A stretch of 36,068 nucleotides of DNA, taken from the NCBI GenBank assembly GCA_947589555.1, contig CANQAZ010000008.1, positions 1 through 36,068 on the forward strand. The letters are read 5' to 3'. A model generated the notes under the pieces. The model was not told the DNA's origin. It searched no databases and saw nothing but the letters and a program-made list of their open reading frames with translations. The position numbers were made by a program, and so were the translations under genes. Of this stretch, positions 1 through 9,101 are shown piece after piece (positions within the stretch are counted from its first letter, which is position 1; each line of letters opens with the position of its first letter). This stretch comes from an uncultured Clostridia bacterium. Its GTDB lineage: Bacteria; Bacillota; Clostridia; Christensenellales; Borkfalkiaceae.

Positions 1-2
1 TC

Positions 3-572
3 GGGAACGGCTCCTCCATCTCGGCGGTGGACGGCGGGAAGTGCATCGATACCTCGATGGGCTTCACCCCCCTCGCCGGCGTGCCGATGGGGACGAGGAG
101 CGGGGACATCGATTACGCCGCCGCCGAATTCTTGTGCCGCAAAAAGGGCATGACGATGGCGGAAGGGCTCAACTACCTCAATAAAAAGTGCGGCATGCTC
201 GGCGTTTCGGGCGTTTCCTCCGACTTCCGCGACCTTTGCGCCGCGGCCGAAGAGGGGAACGACCGCGCCCGCCTCGCCCTCGACATGTTCGCCTATTCCT
301 GCAAAAAGTACGTGGGCGCCTATATGGCCGCCCTCGGCGGCCTCGACGCCATCGTGTTTACCGCGGGCGTCGGCGAAAATACGCCGAGCGTGCGCGCCGG
401 CATCTGCCACGGCCTCGAAGCCTTCGGCATCGCCATCGACGACGGCAAGAACGCCTACAAGAACGACGGCGCCATCCACGACCTTTCCGCAAAGGGCTCC
501 AAAGTGAAGATCCTCGTCATTCCCACCAACGAGGAACTCGTCATCGCCCGCGAAACGGCCGCGTTCCTTTGA
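3..572 (+). CDS. ackA: Acetate kinase, C-terminal part (5' end outside window)
   Basis: Open frame from base 3 reads GNGSSISAVDGGKCIDTSMGFTPLAGVPMGTRSGDID...FTAGVGENTPSVR...VIPTNEELVIARE, typical of AckA. Confidence 0.95.
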   Translation, partial: GNGSSISAVDGGKCIDTSMGFTPLAGVPMGTRSGDIDYAAAEFLCRKKGMTMAEGLNYLNKKCGMLGVSGVSSDFRDLCAAAEEGNDRARLALDMFAYSCKKYVGAYMAALGGLDAIVFTAGVGENTPSVRAGICHGLEAFGIAIDDGKNAYKNDGAIHDLSAKGSKVKILVIPTNEELVIARETAAFL

Positions 573-610
573 CTTTTTCGTAAAATCGCCAAAACCGACG
601 CGAAAAACGA

Positions 611-639
611 TTGACAGAAGCGCGCAAATACAATATAAT
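611..639 (+). promoter_or_regulatory. Sigma70/SigA-type promoter TTGACA-N17-TATAAT
   Basis: TTGACA 611-616, TATAAT 634-639, spacer exactly 17 nt, upstream of the DUF177 ORF. Confidence 0.85.
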
Positions 640-649
640 TAACAAGTCA

Positions 650-1075
650 ATGATTCCCGAAATAGACGTGCGGGGCAGTCTCGCGCGGAACACCCCGTCA
701 GGTGACCTCGGTTTCGAGTGCGAGGCGGACGCCGGACTATTGGACATTCCGTTCACCTCCTTCGCCTCCCCCGTGCAGGCGCAGTTGCGCTACGAGATCC
801 ATGCCGACGAGAGCGTGGAAGTGTGGGGCACCGTGGCCTTTACCCTGCGGGGCGAATGTTCGAGGTGCCTTGCCGGGACGGAGCGGCGCATCCTTTCCGA
901 TGCGGAGGGGACCTTCTTCCCCGGCCCGCCCAAAGGCGGCGAGTACGGCTATACGGGCGGAAAAGTACGCCTCGGGGAATTTTTGAGGGACGCGGTCGCG
1001 TTCGCCCTGCCTTTGCGGCTCTTGTGCCGCGATTGCGAAAGGGACGAGGACGATTGCGAAACGGACGAGGAATAA
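650..1075 (+). CDS. DUF177/YceD family protein
   Basis: MIPEIDVRGSL...ECSRCLAG...LPLRLLCRDCERDEDDC, immediately upstream of rpmF. The listed start at 611 is the TTG of the -35 box, so ATG 650 is preferred. Confidence 0.8.
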   Translation: MIPEIDVRGSLARNTPSGDLGFECEADAGLLDIPFTSFASPVQAQLRYEIHADESVEVWGTVAFTLRGECSRCLAGTERRILSDAEGTFFPGPPKGGEYGYTGGKVRLGEFLRDAVAFALPLRLLCRDCERDEDDCETDEE

Positions 1076-1099
1076 TTACGCAAAGAGAGGTAAATCAAT

Positions 1100-1288
1100 A
1101 TGGCGGTTCCCAAGAGCAAACAATCGAAGAGCAGAACGGCGAAGCGCTTCGCCAATTACAAGGCCACGGCGGCTACCCTTGTGGAGTGCCCCCATTGCCA
1201 CGAATTGAAGGCCGCGCACCAAGTCTGCAAGAATTGCGGCTACTACGACGGCAAAGAAGTCATCGCCCAGAAAGAAGAAAAGAAATAA
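1100..1288 (+). CDS. rpmF: 50S ribosomal protein bL32, Cys4 form
   Basis: MAVPKSKQSKSRTAKRFANYKATAATLVECPHCHELKAAHQVCKNCGYYDGKEV. Confidence 0.97.
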   Translation: MAVPKSKQSKSRTAKRFANYKATAATLVECPHCHELKAAHQVCKNCGYYDGKEVIAQKEEKK

Positions 1289-1304
1289 CCAAAAACCAAA
1301 CCAC

Positions 1305-1332
1305 AAAAGCGGACCTTGCGTCCGCTTTTCGT
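1305..1332 (+). terminator. Intrinsic terminator after rpmF
   Basis: AAAAGCGGAC-cttgc-GTCCGCTTTT perfect 10-bp stem followed by T-rich tract. Confidence 0.8.
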
Positions 1333-1345
1333 TAAGGAGCATGCC

Positions 1346-1987
1346 ATGAATAAGACGGCCTTTTTCAACCTGTCCTACGGCGTCTATCTCTGCACCGCGT
1401 GGGACGAGGGCAGACCGGTGGGGTGCGTCGCCAACAGCGCGATGCAGGTGACGAGCGAGCCCGCTACGATCGCCGTGAGCCTCAACCGCGCCAACTATAC
1501 CCATCAATGCGTGGAGGATACGGGGTACTTTACCGTGTGCGTCCTCGGCGAAAAGTGCGATGCGAAACTCATCGGCACCTTCGGGTTCCGCTCCTCCCGC
1601 GAGACGGACAAGTTTGCGGATACCCCCTACGCCGTGCGCGGCAAAATGCCCGTGCCCGACGGGTGCCTCTGCTACTTCGCCTGTAAAGTGGTGGGAAAGA
1701 TGGAGACCTCTACCCATACCGTCTTCCTCGGCGAAGTGTACGAGGCCGAAGTTCTGCACGGCGGCAAACCCATGACCTACGCCTACTACCACCAAGTGCT
1801 GAAAGGCAAGACGAGCGTCAACGCGCCCACCTATGTGGAAGAGCAAAAAAAGGAGGGCGGAAAACGGTACGTTTGCAAGGTGTGCGGGTACGAGTACGAC
1901 GGGGACATCCCCTTCGAGGACCTGCCCGAGGACTGGACCTGCCCCCTGTGCGGCGTGGGCAAGGAGATGTTCGAAGCGGTGGAATAG
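1346..1987 (+). CDS. Flavin reductase domain fused to C-terminal rubredoxin (high-molecular-weight rubredoxin type)
   Basis: N-terminal flavin reductase-like region ([30 protein letters not shown]) plus rubredoxin [36 protein letters not shown]. Confidence 0.9.
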   Translation: MNKTAFFNLSYGVYLCTAWDEGRPVGCVANSAMQVTSEPATIAVSLNRANYTHQCVEDTGYFTVCVLGEKCDAKLIGTFGFRSSRETDKFADTPYAVRGKMPVPDGCLCYFACKVVGKMETSTHTVFLGEVYEAEVLHGGKPMTYAYYHQVLKGKTSVNAPTYVEEQKKEGGKRYVCKVCGYEYDGDIPFEDLPEDWTCPLCGVGKEMFEAVE

Positions 1988-2069
1988 AGGGAGTGGCCCG
2001 TGGGACGGTTTTTGGGCGGATTTGACGGTTTGAAGCCCGGGGCGGAGGGCCTCCGAGGAAAGAAAAAGG

Positions 2070-2097
2070 AAAAAGAGCGGCGGAAGCCGTTTTTTTC
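2070..2097 (+). terminator. Probable intrinsic terminator
   Basis: AAAAGAGCGGC-ggaa-GCCGTTTTTTT stem (with G-T pairs) and T7 tract. Confidence 0.6.
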
Positions 2098-2109
2098 TTG
2101 CAAAAAAGG

Positions 2110-2138
2110 TTGACAATTTCCCCGCAAGGGAGTACAAT
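2110..2138 (+). promoter_or_regulatory. Promoter TTGACA-N17-TACAAT of csoR-copA
   Basis: TTGACA 2110-2115, TACAAT 2133-2138, 17-nt spacer. Confidence 0.8.
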
Positions 2139-2142
2139 AAAG

Positions 2143-2159
2143 ATACCCGATAGGGGTAT
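2143..2159 (+). promoter_or_regulatory. Candidate CsoR operator
   Basis: Imperfect palindrome ATACCCGATAGGGGTAT between the promoter and csoR start; G/C-run palindromes are typical CsoR sites. Confidence 0.65.
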
Positions 2160-2172
2160 ATACGGAGGAAGT

Positions 2173-2466
2173 ATGGATTGTTGCGGAGGGGAGCGCAAGA
2201 CGGTGCGCTCCGCGGAGGAGAAGAAGGGGCTGGTGACGCGCATCAACCGCATCGCGGGGCAGATGAGCGGCGTAAAAAAGATGGTGGAGGAGGACCGCTA
2301 TTGCGAGGACGTCCTCATCCAACTGGCGGCGATCGACAAGGCGGTGCGCAGTCTGACCGCACTCGTGCTGACGAGACACCTGCACACCTGCGTCGCCGAG
2401 AACGTGAAAAACGGAAATATGGAGGTGCTCGACGAGATCGCCGCCCTCTTCAAGAGGTTCGAATAG
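2173..2466 (+). CDS. csoR: CsoR/FrmR-family metal-sensing repressor
   Basis: MDCCGGERKTVRSAEEKKGLVTRINRIAGQMSGVKKMVEEDRYCEDVLIQLAAIDKAVRSLTALVLTRHLHTCV; Cys/His/Cys ligand pattern; upstream of copA. Confidence 0.88.
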   Translation: MDCCGGERKTVRSAEEKKGLVTRINRIAGQMSGVKKMVEEDRYCEDVLIQLAAIDKAVRSLTALVLTRHLHTCVAENVKNGNMEVLDEIAALFKRFE

Positions 2467-2470
2467 AGAG

Positions 2471-4909
2471 ATGAAAAAGAAATTTTCGGTGACGGGCATG
2501 ACCTGCGCGGCTTGCTCCGCGGGCATCGAGCGCACCGTAAAAAGGCTGGATGGGGTGCGAAATTGCGCCGTTTCCCTCATGGGAGAGTGCATGGAGACGG
2601 AGTTTGACGAGGGCGTTTGCTCCGAGGAGAGCATCCGCGCCGCCGTCACCGGGCTCGGGTACGGCATCTATGACTACGGCAAGACCCCCAAAAAACGGGA
2701 AAAGTGGGGGCTTTTGGTGAGGTTTTGTCTCTCCCTCGCCCTCCTTGTGCCCGAAATGTACCTCGCGATGGGGCATGCGATCCCGGGGCTCCCCGTGCCG
2801 CACGGGTGGCTTAATTACGGCTTTCAGATCGCGCTGACGCTGGCCGTGCTCGCCGTCAACTACCCCTTTTTCGTGAGCGGGGTGCGCGCCGCCTTCCGCC
2901 TTGTGCCCAATATGGACACCCTTGTGACCCTCGGCGCCGCCGTCTCCTTTGCGTACAGCGTGGTTGCGGTGTGCCTCGACCCCGATACCCATTCCGTGTT
3001 CTTCGAGTCGGCCGCGATGATCGTCACCCTTGTGACTCTCGGCAAATTTTTGGAGGACAAGAGCAAGAAAAAAACGGGCTCCGAAATTGAAAAACTGCGC
3101 TCCCTCGCCCCCGATACCGTGACCGTGGAACGGGACGGAAACTGCAAAACGCTGTCACTTTCGGAGGTGGAGCGGGGGGATATCGTCGTCGTCAGACAGG
3201 GGGAGAGCATCCCCGTGGACGGCACCGTAACGGAGGGGCACGCCTTTGTGGACCAATCCGCCGTGACGGGGGAGAGCATCCCCGCGGAACTGGGCGCGGG
3301 CGGACATGCGATGAGCGCCTGCCTCGTGGGGAGCGGGTATATCAAGATCCGCGCCGAAAAAGTGGGCGAGGAGACCATGCTCTCCTCCATCATCCGCATG
3401 GTGCAGGGGGCCGGAGCGAGCAAGGCGCCCATCCAGAAACTCGCCGACAGGGTGGCCGCCGTGTTTGTGCCCGCGGTGGTCGCCCTTGCCCTCCTCACCT
3501 TTATCGTGTGGATTGCGGTGACGGGGGACGTGTACAAGGCCTTCAATTTCGGCGTGAGCGTCATCGTTATTTCCTGCCCCTGCGCCCTCGGACTGGCGAC
3601 GCCCGTCGCCGTGATGGCCGCAACGGGCCGCGGCGCCGCGCTCGGCGTGCTTTTCAAGAATGCCGAGGCCTTGCAAAAAATGGCGACGGTGCACGATATT
3701 TTCCTCGATAAGACGGCCACCATCACCGAAGGAAAGCCCAAAGTTGTGTTCTTCGATGGAGACGAGGAAAGCAAAAAAGTGGGATATGGGGTCGAAAAAA
3801 CCCTCAATCACCCCCTCGCGCAGTGCATTGCGGATTTCTGCGGGGAGGGCTATGAGGCCGAACGCGTGGAATATGTTGCGGGGCAGGGCGCCGTGGGATG
3901 GGTGAACGGCGAAGAATACTGCCTCGGCAACGAACGCATGATGGCGGCGCGCGGGGTGGACCTCGGCGGGCGGCGCAGACTTTTCGAGGCCCTCTCCGCC
4001 GAGGGAAAAACGGTGCTCTTTCTCGCGAGATCCGACAGCGTTTTGGCCGTTTTCGCCCTTGCAGACACCTTGAAAGAGGGGAGCAGAGAGGCCGTTTCCG
4101 CCCTCTGCGCGCTCGGTTGCGCGCCCGTGATGCTCACGGGGGACAACGGCGCAGTGGCAAGGTGCATCGCGGCCGAAGCGGGCTTCCCCGACGGCGAAAA
4201 TTGCGTGCGGGCCGAACTTCTCCCCGAGGACAAACTCCGCTATGTGCGCGACATGCGCGAGCGCAACGGGGAGGGCGCCTCCCGCGCGGGCAAGGGCTAC
4301 GTGGCGATGGCGGGCGACGGCATCAACGACGCCCCCGCGTTGAAGGAGGCCGACGTCGGCATTGCGATGGGCGGCGGGACCGACGTTGCCATCGAGAGCG
4401 CGGACGCCGTGCTCGTCGGGGGGGATCTGCGCGCCCTGCCGCGGGCGATCGCCCTCGCGCGGCGGACCATGCGCATCATCAAGCAAAACCTCTTCTGGGC
4501 CTTCTTTTACAACTGTATCGGCATTCCCCTCGCCGCGGGCGTTTTTTCCACCCTCGGCGTCGTGCTCAACCCCATGTATGCCGCGGCGGCGATGAGCCTT
4601 TCCTCCCTCTTTGTGGTGGGAAACGCCCTGCGGCTGACGCGGTTCATGAAAACCAAGCAAAAAAATTTAACTCTTTCGGAGGATACATCGATGAAAAAAA
4701 CTTTGACTGTGGAAGGAATGATGTGCGAACACTGCGTCAAGCACGTGACCGATGCGCTGGCCGCCGTACCCGGCGTCGGGAAGGCCGAAGTCAAACTCGG
4801 AAAGAAGGGAAAGCCCGGCACCGCCGTGGTGACCCTCGACGGGGATGTGGAGGACGGAGCGCTCCTCCGTGCCGTGGAGGAGGCGGGGTATTCCGCGAAA
4901 ATCGGCTGA
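2471..4909 (+). CDS. copA: Cu+-type P1B ATPase with N-terminal HMA and C-terminal CopZ-like HMA domain
   Basis: GMTCAACSAG HMA, TGES, CPCALGLATP, DKTATITEGKP, GDGINDAPALKEADVGIAMG, then MKKTLTVEGMMCEHCVKHV. Confidence 0.93.
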   Translation: MKKKFSVTGMTCAACSAGIERTVKRLDGVRNCAVSLMGECMETEFDEGVCSEESIRAAVTGLGYGIYDYGKTPKKREKWGLLVRFCLSLALLVPEMYLAMGHAIPGLPVPHGWLNYGFQIALTLAVLAVNYPFFVSGVRAAFRLVPNMDTLVTLGAAVSFAYSVVAVCLDPDTHSVFFESAAMIVTLVTLGKFLEDKSKKKTGSEIEKLRSLAPDTVTVERDGNCKTLSLSEVERGDIVVVRQGESIPVDGTVTEGHAFVDQSAVTGESIPAELGAGGHAMSACLVGSGYIKIRAEKVGEETMLSSIIRMVQGAGASKAPIQKLADRVAAVFVPAVVALALLTFIVWIAVTGDVYKAFNFGVSVIVISCPCALGLATPVAVMAATGRGAALGVLFKNAEALQKMATVHDIFLDKTATITEGKPKVVFFDGDEESKKVGYGVEKTLNHPLAQCIADFCGEGYEAERVEYVAGQGAVGWVNGEEYCLGNERMMAARGVDLGGRRRLFEALSAEGKTVLFLARSDSVLAVFALADTLKEGSREAVSALCALGCAPVMLTGDNGAVARCIAAEAGFPDGENCVRAELLPEDKLRYVRDMRERNGEGASRAGKGYVAMAGDGINDAPALKEADVGIAMGGGTDVAIESADAVLVGGDLRALPRAIALARRTMRIIKQNLFWAFFYNCIGIPLAAGVFSTLGVVLNPMYAAAAMSLSSLFVVGNALRLTRFMKTKQKNLTLSEDTSMKKTLTVEGMMCEHCVKHVTDALAAVPGVGKAEVKLGKKGKPGTAVVTLDGDVEDGALLRAVEEAGYSAKIG
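4691..4909 (+). CDS. copZ: Possible independently translated CopZ-like copper chaperone inside the copA frame
   Basis: GGAGG 4678-4682, 8-nt spacing to ATG 4691; complete HMA domain with GMMCEHC. Confidence 0.5.
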   Translation: MKKTLTVEGMMCEHCVKHVTDALAAVPGVGKAEVKLGKKGKPGTAVVTLDGDVEDGALLRAVEEAGYSAKIG

Positions 4910-5014
4910 TAACGCACAGCGTTTTCGCCTTTTTCTCTTAAAATTCGACAAAGGCGGCCCGTATGCGCATGCGTGCAGATGGTATTCTGTCAGAAAAACC
5001 GCGAGGTGAACAGT

Positions 5015-5353
5015 ATGGCAGAATTGTTGCTTTTGGACAAGCGGACACAGGGGCTCATCGAGGATTATGTGCCTACGGATGATCTCCTGGGCTCCCTTGT
5101 CCGCTTTTTTTCCATCTTTTCCGACGGGACGCGGCTCAGGATCTTGTCCGCGCTCGCCATTTCCGAGATGTGCGTGACCGATATTGCCGGAGTGCTCGGC
5201 ATCAACCAGACCACCGTCTCCCACCAACTCCGCTTTTTGAAGGATACCGGCATGGTGCGCGCCGAACGGCACGGGAAGATCATTTTTTACTATTTGCAGA
5301 ACGATTTGGTGAACGACGTGCTCCTCAAAGGGGTGGAATTTTTGGGATATTGA
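5015..5353 (+). CDS. ArsR/SmtB-family transcriptional regulator
   Basis: FFSIFSDGTRLRILSALAISEMCVTDIAGVLGINQTTVSHQLRFLKDTGMVRAERHGKIIFYYL; SD gaggtga before ATG 5015. Confidence 0.9.
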   Translation: MAELLLLDKRTQGLIEDYVPTDDLLGSLVRFFSIFSDGTRLRILSALAISEMCVTDIAGVLGINQTTVSHQLRFLKDTGMVRAERHGKIIFYYLQNDLVNDVLLKGVEFLGY

Positions 5354-5381
5354 GGGGAACGGCACGGAAAACGGCGAACGG

Positions 5382-5411
5382 AACGGCGGGACAGGGCTTC
5401 CGCCGTTTTTC
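5382..5411 (+). terminator. Intrinsic terminator after arsR-family gene
   Basis: AACGGCGG-N10-CCGCCGTT stem then T-tract. Confidence 0.75.
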
Positions 5412-5519
5412 TTTGGCGGTGCGGGCCCGCGCAGGGGGCGGAAAGCGAGCCGCCCGACCTTCTTTACGAGGGAGCGGGCGGAGGCCGTCCGGGGCGCGGA
5501 AGATTTTCGGGCAAAATCC

Positions 5520-5548
5520 TTGAAAAATCTGCCGCGCTTGTGTATAAT
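5520..5548 (+). promoter_or_regulatory. Promoter TTGAAA-N17-TATAAT of uvrC
   Basis: TTGAAA 5520-5525, TATAAT 5543-5548, 17-nt spacer; ATG at 5555. Confidence 0.85.
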
Positions 5549-5554
5549 GATAGT

Positions 5555-7363
5555 ATGGGAGAAAGCGTACTGCGCGAAAAATTAAAATTGTTGCCCGATT
5601 CGCCCGGCGTGTACATCATGCTCGATAAGGACGGTGCCGTCATCTACGTGGGCAAGGCGCGCGTGCTCAAAAACCGCGTGCGGCAGTACTTCCATTCCTC
5701 CGAAAAACCCGCCAAAGTGCAGGCGATGGTGGAGCAGATCGCCGATTTTTCCTACATCGTCACCCCCTCGGAGGTGGACGCCCTCTCCCTCGAAAATACC
5801 TACATCAAAAAGTACAAGCCCAAATATAACATCCTCCTCAAAGACGACAAGACCTATCCCTATATCAAGATCCACACCAAAGAGGAATTCCCCCGCATCT
5901 CCATCACCCGCCGCATCAAAAAGGACGGCCGCTATTTCGGCCCCTTTATGCAGGGCATCAACTGCAAGGACATCGTGGACGTGTGCGCGAAGGTGTATAA
6001 CATCCGCACCTGCGCCGTTGCCGTCGGCGGAAAGCCCAAAAAGCCCTGCCTCGACTACCACCTGCGCCGCTGTCTTGCGCCCTGCGCCGGGCTCGTCTCC
6101 AAAGAGGAGTACGCCGAGCGCGTGGAAAAGACCATAGCCTTTCTTTCGGGAGACTACGAGGAGGCGGAGCGCATCCTCACCGAAAAGATGAAACAGTTTG
6201 CCGAGGAGGAGCAGTTTGAACTCGCCCTCGACTACCGAAACAAGATCGATATGTTGGCGGGGCTCAAATTGAAGCGCATCACCGCCATGCCGCGCAACGT
6301 GGACGCCGACGTGTGGGCCTTTGCCTCCAACGGGCTGTATGCCTGCATCAGCCTCCTCGTCACCCGCGGCGGGATCATGCGCGGGAGCCGCAATTTCCCC
6401 CTCGAAGAGGGCGCGGGAGAGCGGAGCGAGAGTTTTACGAGTTTTCTCACCCAATATTATGCCGCGCACGAGTTGCCGCACGAACTCATTTTGGACGGCG
6501 AGGCGGACGACGGGCTCTTCCGCGACTACGCGAAGAGCGAACGGGGCAAGAACGTGGAGATTTCCCGCCCCAAAGCGGGCGTCAAACGGGAACTTGCCGA
6601 CATGGCCGCAAAGAATGCGCGCGAATACCTCGAAAAGTCGGTTTCCGCCATCCAGCACAAGAACGACATGACCCGCAACGCCTGCGAAAGGTTGCAGACG
6701 CTCCTCGGGTTGAAGCGGTACCCCCGCCGCATGGAGTGCTACGATATTTCCGATATTTCGGGCGTGGACAAGGTGGGGAGCATGGTCGTGTTCACCGACG
6801 GCGAAGCCGAAAAGACGGAGTACCGCCGCTTCCGCATCAAGACGGTGGAGGGGGCGAACGATTTTGCCTCCTTGCAGGAGGTCCTGCGGCGGCGGCTTGC
6901 AAAACTCGGCACCGACGAGGAGGAGCGCTTCTCCCGTCCCGACCTCGTGGTCATCGACGGCGGCAAGGGCCAACTTTCGGCCATAAAGCAGGTGTTTGAC
7001 GAAATGGGGGCCGACATCGACCTCATCTCCCTCGCCAAGCAGGAGGAAGAGGTGTTCACCGTGGGGGGCGAGGAGCCCGTGCGCATCGACCGCCGCGACT
7101 ACGCCCTCAAAACCCTTCAACGCATCCGCGACGAGGCCCACCGCTTTGCCATCACCTACTTCCGCAACCTCCACTCCAAGCGCTCCCTCGCCTCCGTGCT
7201 CGAAGAGATCCCGGGCGTCGGCAAGCGCAAGCGCATGGCGCTCATGGAGAAATTCGGCACCCTCTCCGCTATCGTCGGCGCGGATGAGGCGGCGCTTGCC
7301 GCGGCGGAAGGGATCGGGCCCGTTCTCGCCAAAAACATCAAACGCTATCTCGATACATTATGA
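5555..7363 (+). CDS. uvrC: UvrABC system protein C
   Basis: GIY-YIG start LPDSPGVYIMLDKDGAVIYVGKARVLKNRVRQYF, UvrC homology region, C-terminal HhH. ATG 5555 preferred over the 5540 GTG. Confidence 0.97.
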   Translation: MGESVLREKLKLLPDSPGVYIMLDKDGAVIYVGKARVLKNRVRQYFHSSEKPAKVQAMVEQIADFSYIVTPSEVDALSLENTYIKKYKPKYNILLKDDKTYPYIKIHTKEEFPRISITRRIKKDGRYFGPFMQGINCKDIVDVCAKVYNIRTCAVAVGGKPKKPCLDYHLRRCLAPCAGLVSKEEYAERVEKTIAFLSGDYEEAERILTEKMKQFAEEEQFELALDYRNKIDMLAGLKLKRITAMPRNVDADVWAFASNGLYACISLLVTRGGIMRGSRNFPLEEGAGERSESFTSFLTQYYAAHELPHELILDGEADDGLFRDYAKSERGKNVEISRPKAGVKRELADMAAKNAREYLEKSVSAIQHKNDMTRNACERLQTLLGLKRYPRRMECYDISDISGVDKVGSMVVFTDGEAEKTEYRRFRIKTVEGANDFASLQEVLRRRLAKLGTDEEERFSRPDLVVIDGGKGQLSAIKQVFDEMGADIDLISLAKQEEEVFTVGGEEPVRIDRRDYALKTLQRIRDEAHRFAITYFRNLHSKRSLASVLEEIPGVGKRKRMALMEKFGTLSAIVGADEAALAAAEGIGPVLAKNIKRYLDTL

Positions 7364-8178
7364 AATATTCTCTCTTTTTATCCGATTTTGACGGAACGCT
7401 CGTCCGCGGGGACGGGACCATCTCCGAACGGAACAAACGGGCGATCGCCGCATACCGCGCGGCGGGCGGCGTGTTTGCCGTGTGCACGGGGCGCATGCTC
7501 ACCTCCATTCTGCCCCGCCTCAAAGAACTCGGGCTGAACGACGGGCTCGCCGTCGCCTACCAGGGGGCGACCATCGCCGACATTGCGACGGGGAAACTCC
7601 TCAAAGACGACGCCTTCGAAGAGGAGGACGCGCTGAAAACCGTCCGCTTTTTGGAGGGCGAAAACAGGCACATCCACATTTACACCGTGGACCGCCTCTA
7701 CTGCAACCGCGACGACGAATTGTTGCACATTTACGAGCGGATCTGCGGCGTGAAGGGGACGGTGACGGACGAGACCCTTTCCGCCTTCATTGAACGCACC
7801 CACCCGCGCGTCGTGAAAGTGCTTACGATGCTCGAACCCGAACAAAAGGCGGCGCTTGCCGAACGGCTCCGCAGAGCGCTCGGCGAAAGGTTTTTTGTGA
7901 CCTGTTCCTCCGACTGGCTCGTGGAGGTGATGCCGAAGGGGCAGGACAAGGCCGCGGCGGTGGAATTTCTCTCCGCCTACTACGGCGTGCCGCGGGAAAA
8001 GATCGCCGCCATCGGGGATCAACTCAACGATCTGCCCCTCTTGCGGGCGGCGGGCGGGAGATTTGCCGTTGCCAATGCCGAAGAGGAATTGAAAAACGAG
8101 GCCACGGTGGTGCCCTCCTTCGAAGAGGACGGCGTGGCTTATGCGATCGAAAATTATGCGATGGGGGATGAAACATGA
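7360..8178 (+). CDS. HAD-superfamily (Cof-type) hydrolase
   Basis: SLFLSDFDGTLVRGDGTISERNKRAI...AAIGDQLNDLPLLRAAG; ATGA overlap with uvrC. Confidence 0.9.
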   Translation: MKYSLFLSDFDGTLVRGDGTISERNKRAIAAYRAAGGVFAVCTGRMLTSILPRLKELGLNDGLAVAYQGATIADIATGKLLKDDAFEEEDALKTVRFLEGENRHIHIYTVDRLYCNRDDELLHIYERICGVKGTVTDETLSAFIERTHPRVVKVLTMLEPEQKAALAERLRRALGERFFVTCSSDWLVEVMPKGQDKAAAVEFLSAYYGVPREKIAAIGDQLNDLPLLRAAGGRFAVANAEEELKNEATVVPSFEEDGVAYAIENYAMGDET

Positions 8179-9101
8179 ACGAAGTGAGTTTGCCGCAAGA
8201 GACCGTGATGCTCGATAAGTTTGCCTTTGACCTCAACCTCGAATTGTTGCACGCGGGGCGGGGGATCATCACCCTCACCAATACCAGCGTGGACCGCCCC
8301 GGCTTGCGGCTTGCGGGGTTTTTCAACTTTTACGAGCCCCAGCGCATCATGCTCATCGGCCTCACCGAGCATGAATACATGCGCTCCTTTTCGCCCGAAG
8401 AGCGCGCAGAAAAGATCAAGCGCCTCTTCGACTGCGGGGAGATCCCCTGCGTCATCTTCGCCCGCGACCTGCCCGTTCTGCCCGAATTTATGGAGTGCGC
8501 GCGCAGTTCGGGCACGCCCGTGTTCCGCACGAGCAAGATGACGACGAGCATCATGGCCGATCTGTGCCTCTACCTCGGCCGCCTGCTCGCCCCCGTCGCC
8601 ACCATTCACGGGGGTCTGCTTGATGTGTTCGGCGCGGGCATCCTCCTCATCGGCGAGAGCGGCGTGGGCAAGAGCGAGACCGCGATGGAACTCATCAAGC
8701 GCGGACACCGCCTCGTCGCCGACGACTCCGTCATCATCAAGCGCATCGAAAGGGGGCTTGTCGGCTCCTCCCCCGAGCGCATCCGCTACTTTATGGAACT
8801 TCGGGGCATCGGCATCATCAACGTGAAGAACATGTACGGCTCGGGCTCCGTACTCGGAGAAAAGGAGGTGGAACTCGTCATCTGCCTCGAACACTGGAAA
8901 CAGGGCAAGGAGTACGACCGCATCGGCGGCGAGGGCGGCGAGGAGGACATTTTGGGCGTGAAGGTGCCCAAACTTACCGTGCCCGTCTCCCCGGGGCGCA
9001 ACCTTGCCATTCTGATCGAAGTCGCCGCCCGTAATTTCCGCCTGAAAAGCATGGGCTATGACGCCGCGCAGGAACTCATCCAGCGCACGATCGGAAGATG
9101 A
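8175..9101 (+). CDS. hprK: HPr kinase/phosphorylase
   Basis: GAGILLIGESGVGKSETAMELIKRGHRLVADDSVIIKR; ELRGIGIINVKNMYG. Confidence 0.95.
   Translation: MNEVSLPQETVMLDKFAFDLNLELLHAGRGIITLTNTSVDRPGLRLAGFFNFYEPQRIMLIGLTEHEYMRSFSPEERAEKIKRLFDCGEIPCVIFARDLPVLPEFMECARSSGTPVFRTSKMTTSIMADLCLYLGRLLAPVATIHGGLLDVFGAGILLIGESGVGKSETAMELIKRGHRLVADDSVIIKRIERGLVGSSPERIRYFMELRGIGIINVKNMYGSGSVLGEKEVELVICLEHWKQGKEYDRIGGEGGEEDILGVKVPKLTVPVSPGRNLAILIEVAARNFRLKSMGYDAAQELIQRTIGR

Noticed and set aside
611-649. Upstream TTG start for the DUF177 ORF
   Set aside because: The TTG is part of a consensus -35 box (TTGACA-N17-TATAAT), so it should not be in the transcript.
5540-5554. GTG start at 5540 for uvrC
   Set aside because: It overlaps the -10 box TATAAT; the conserved protein begins after ATG 5555.
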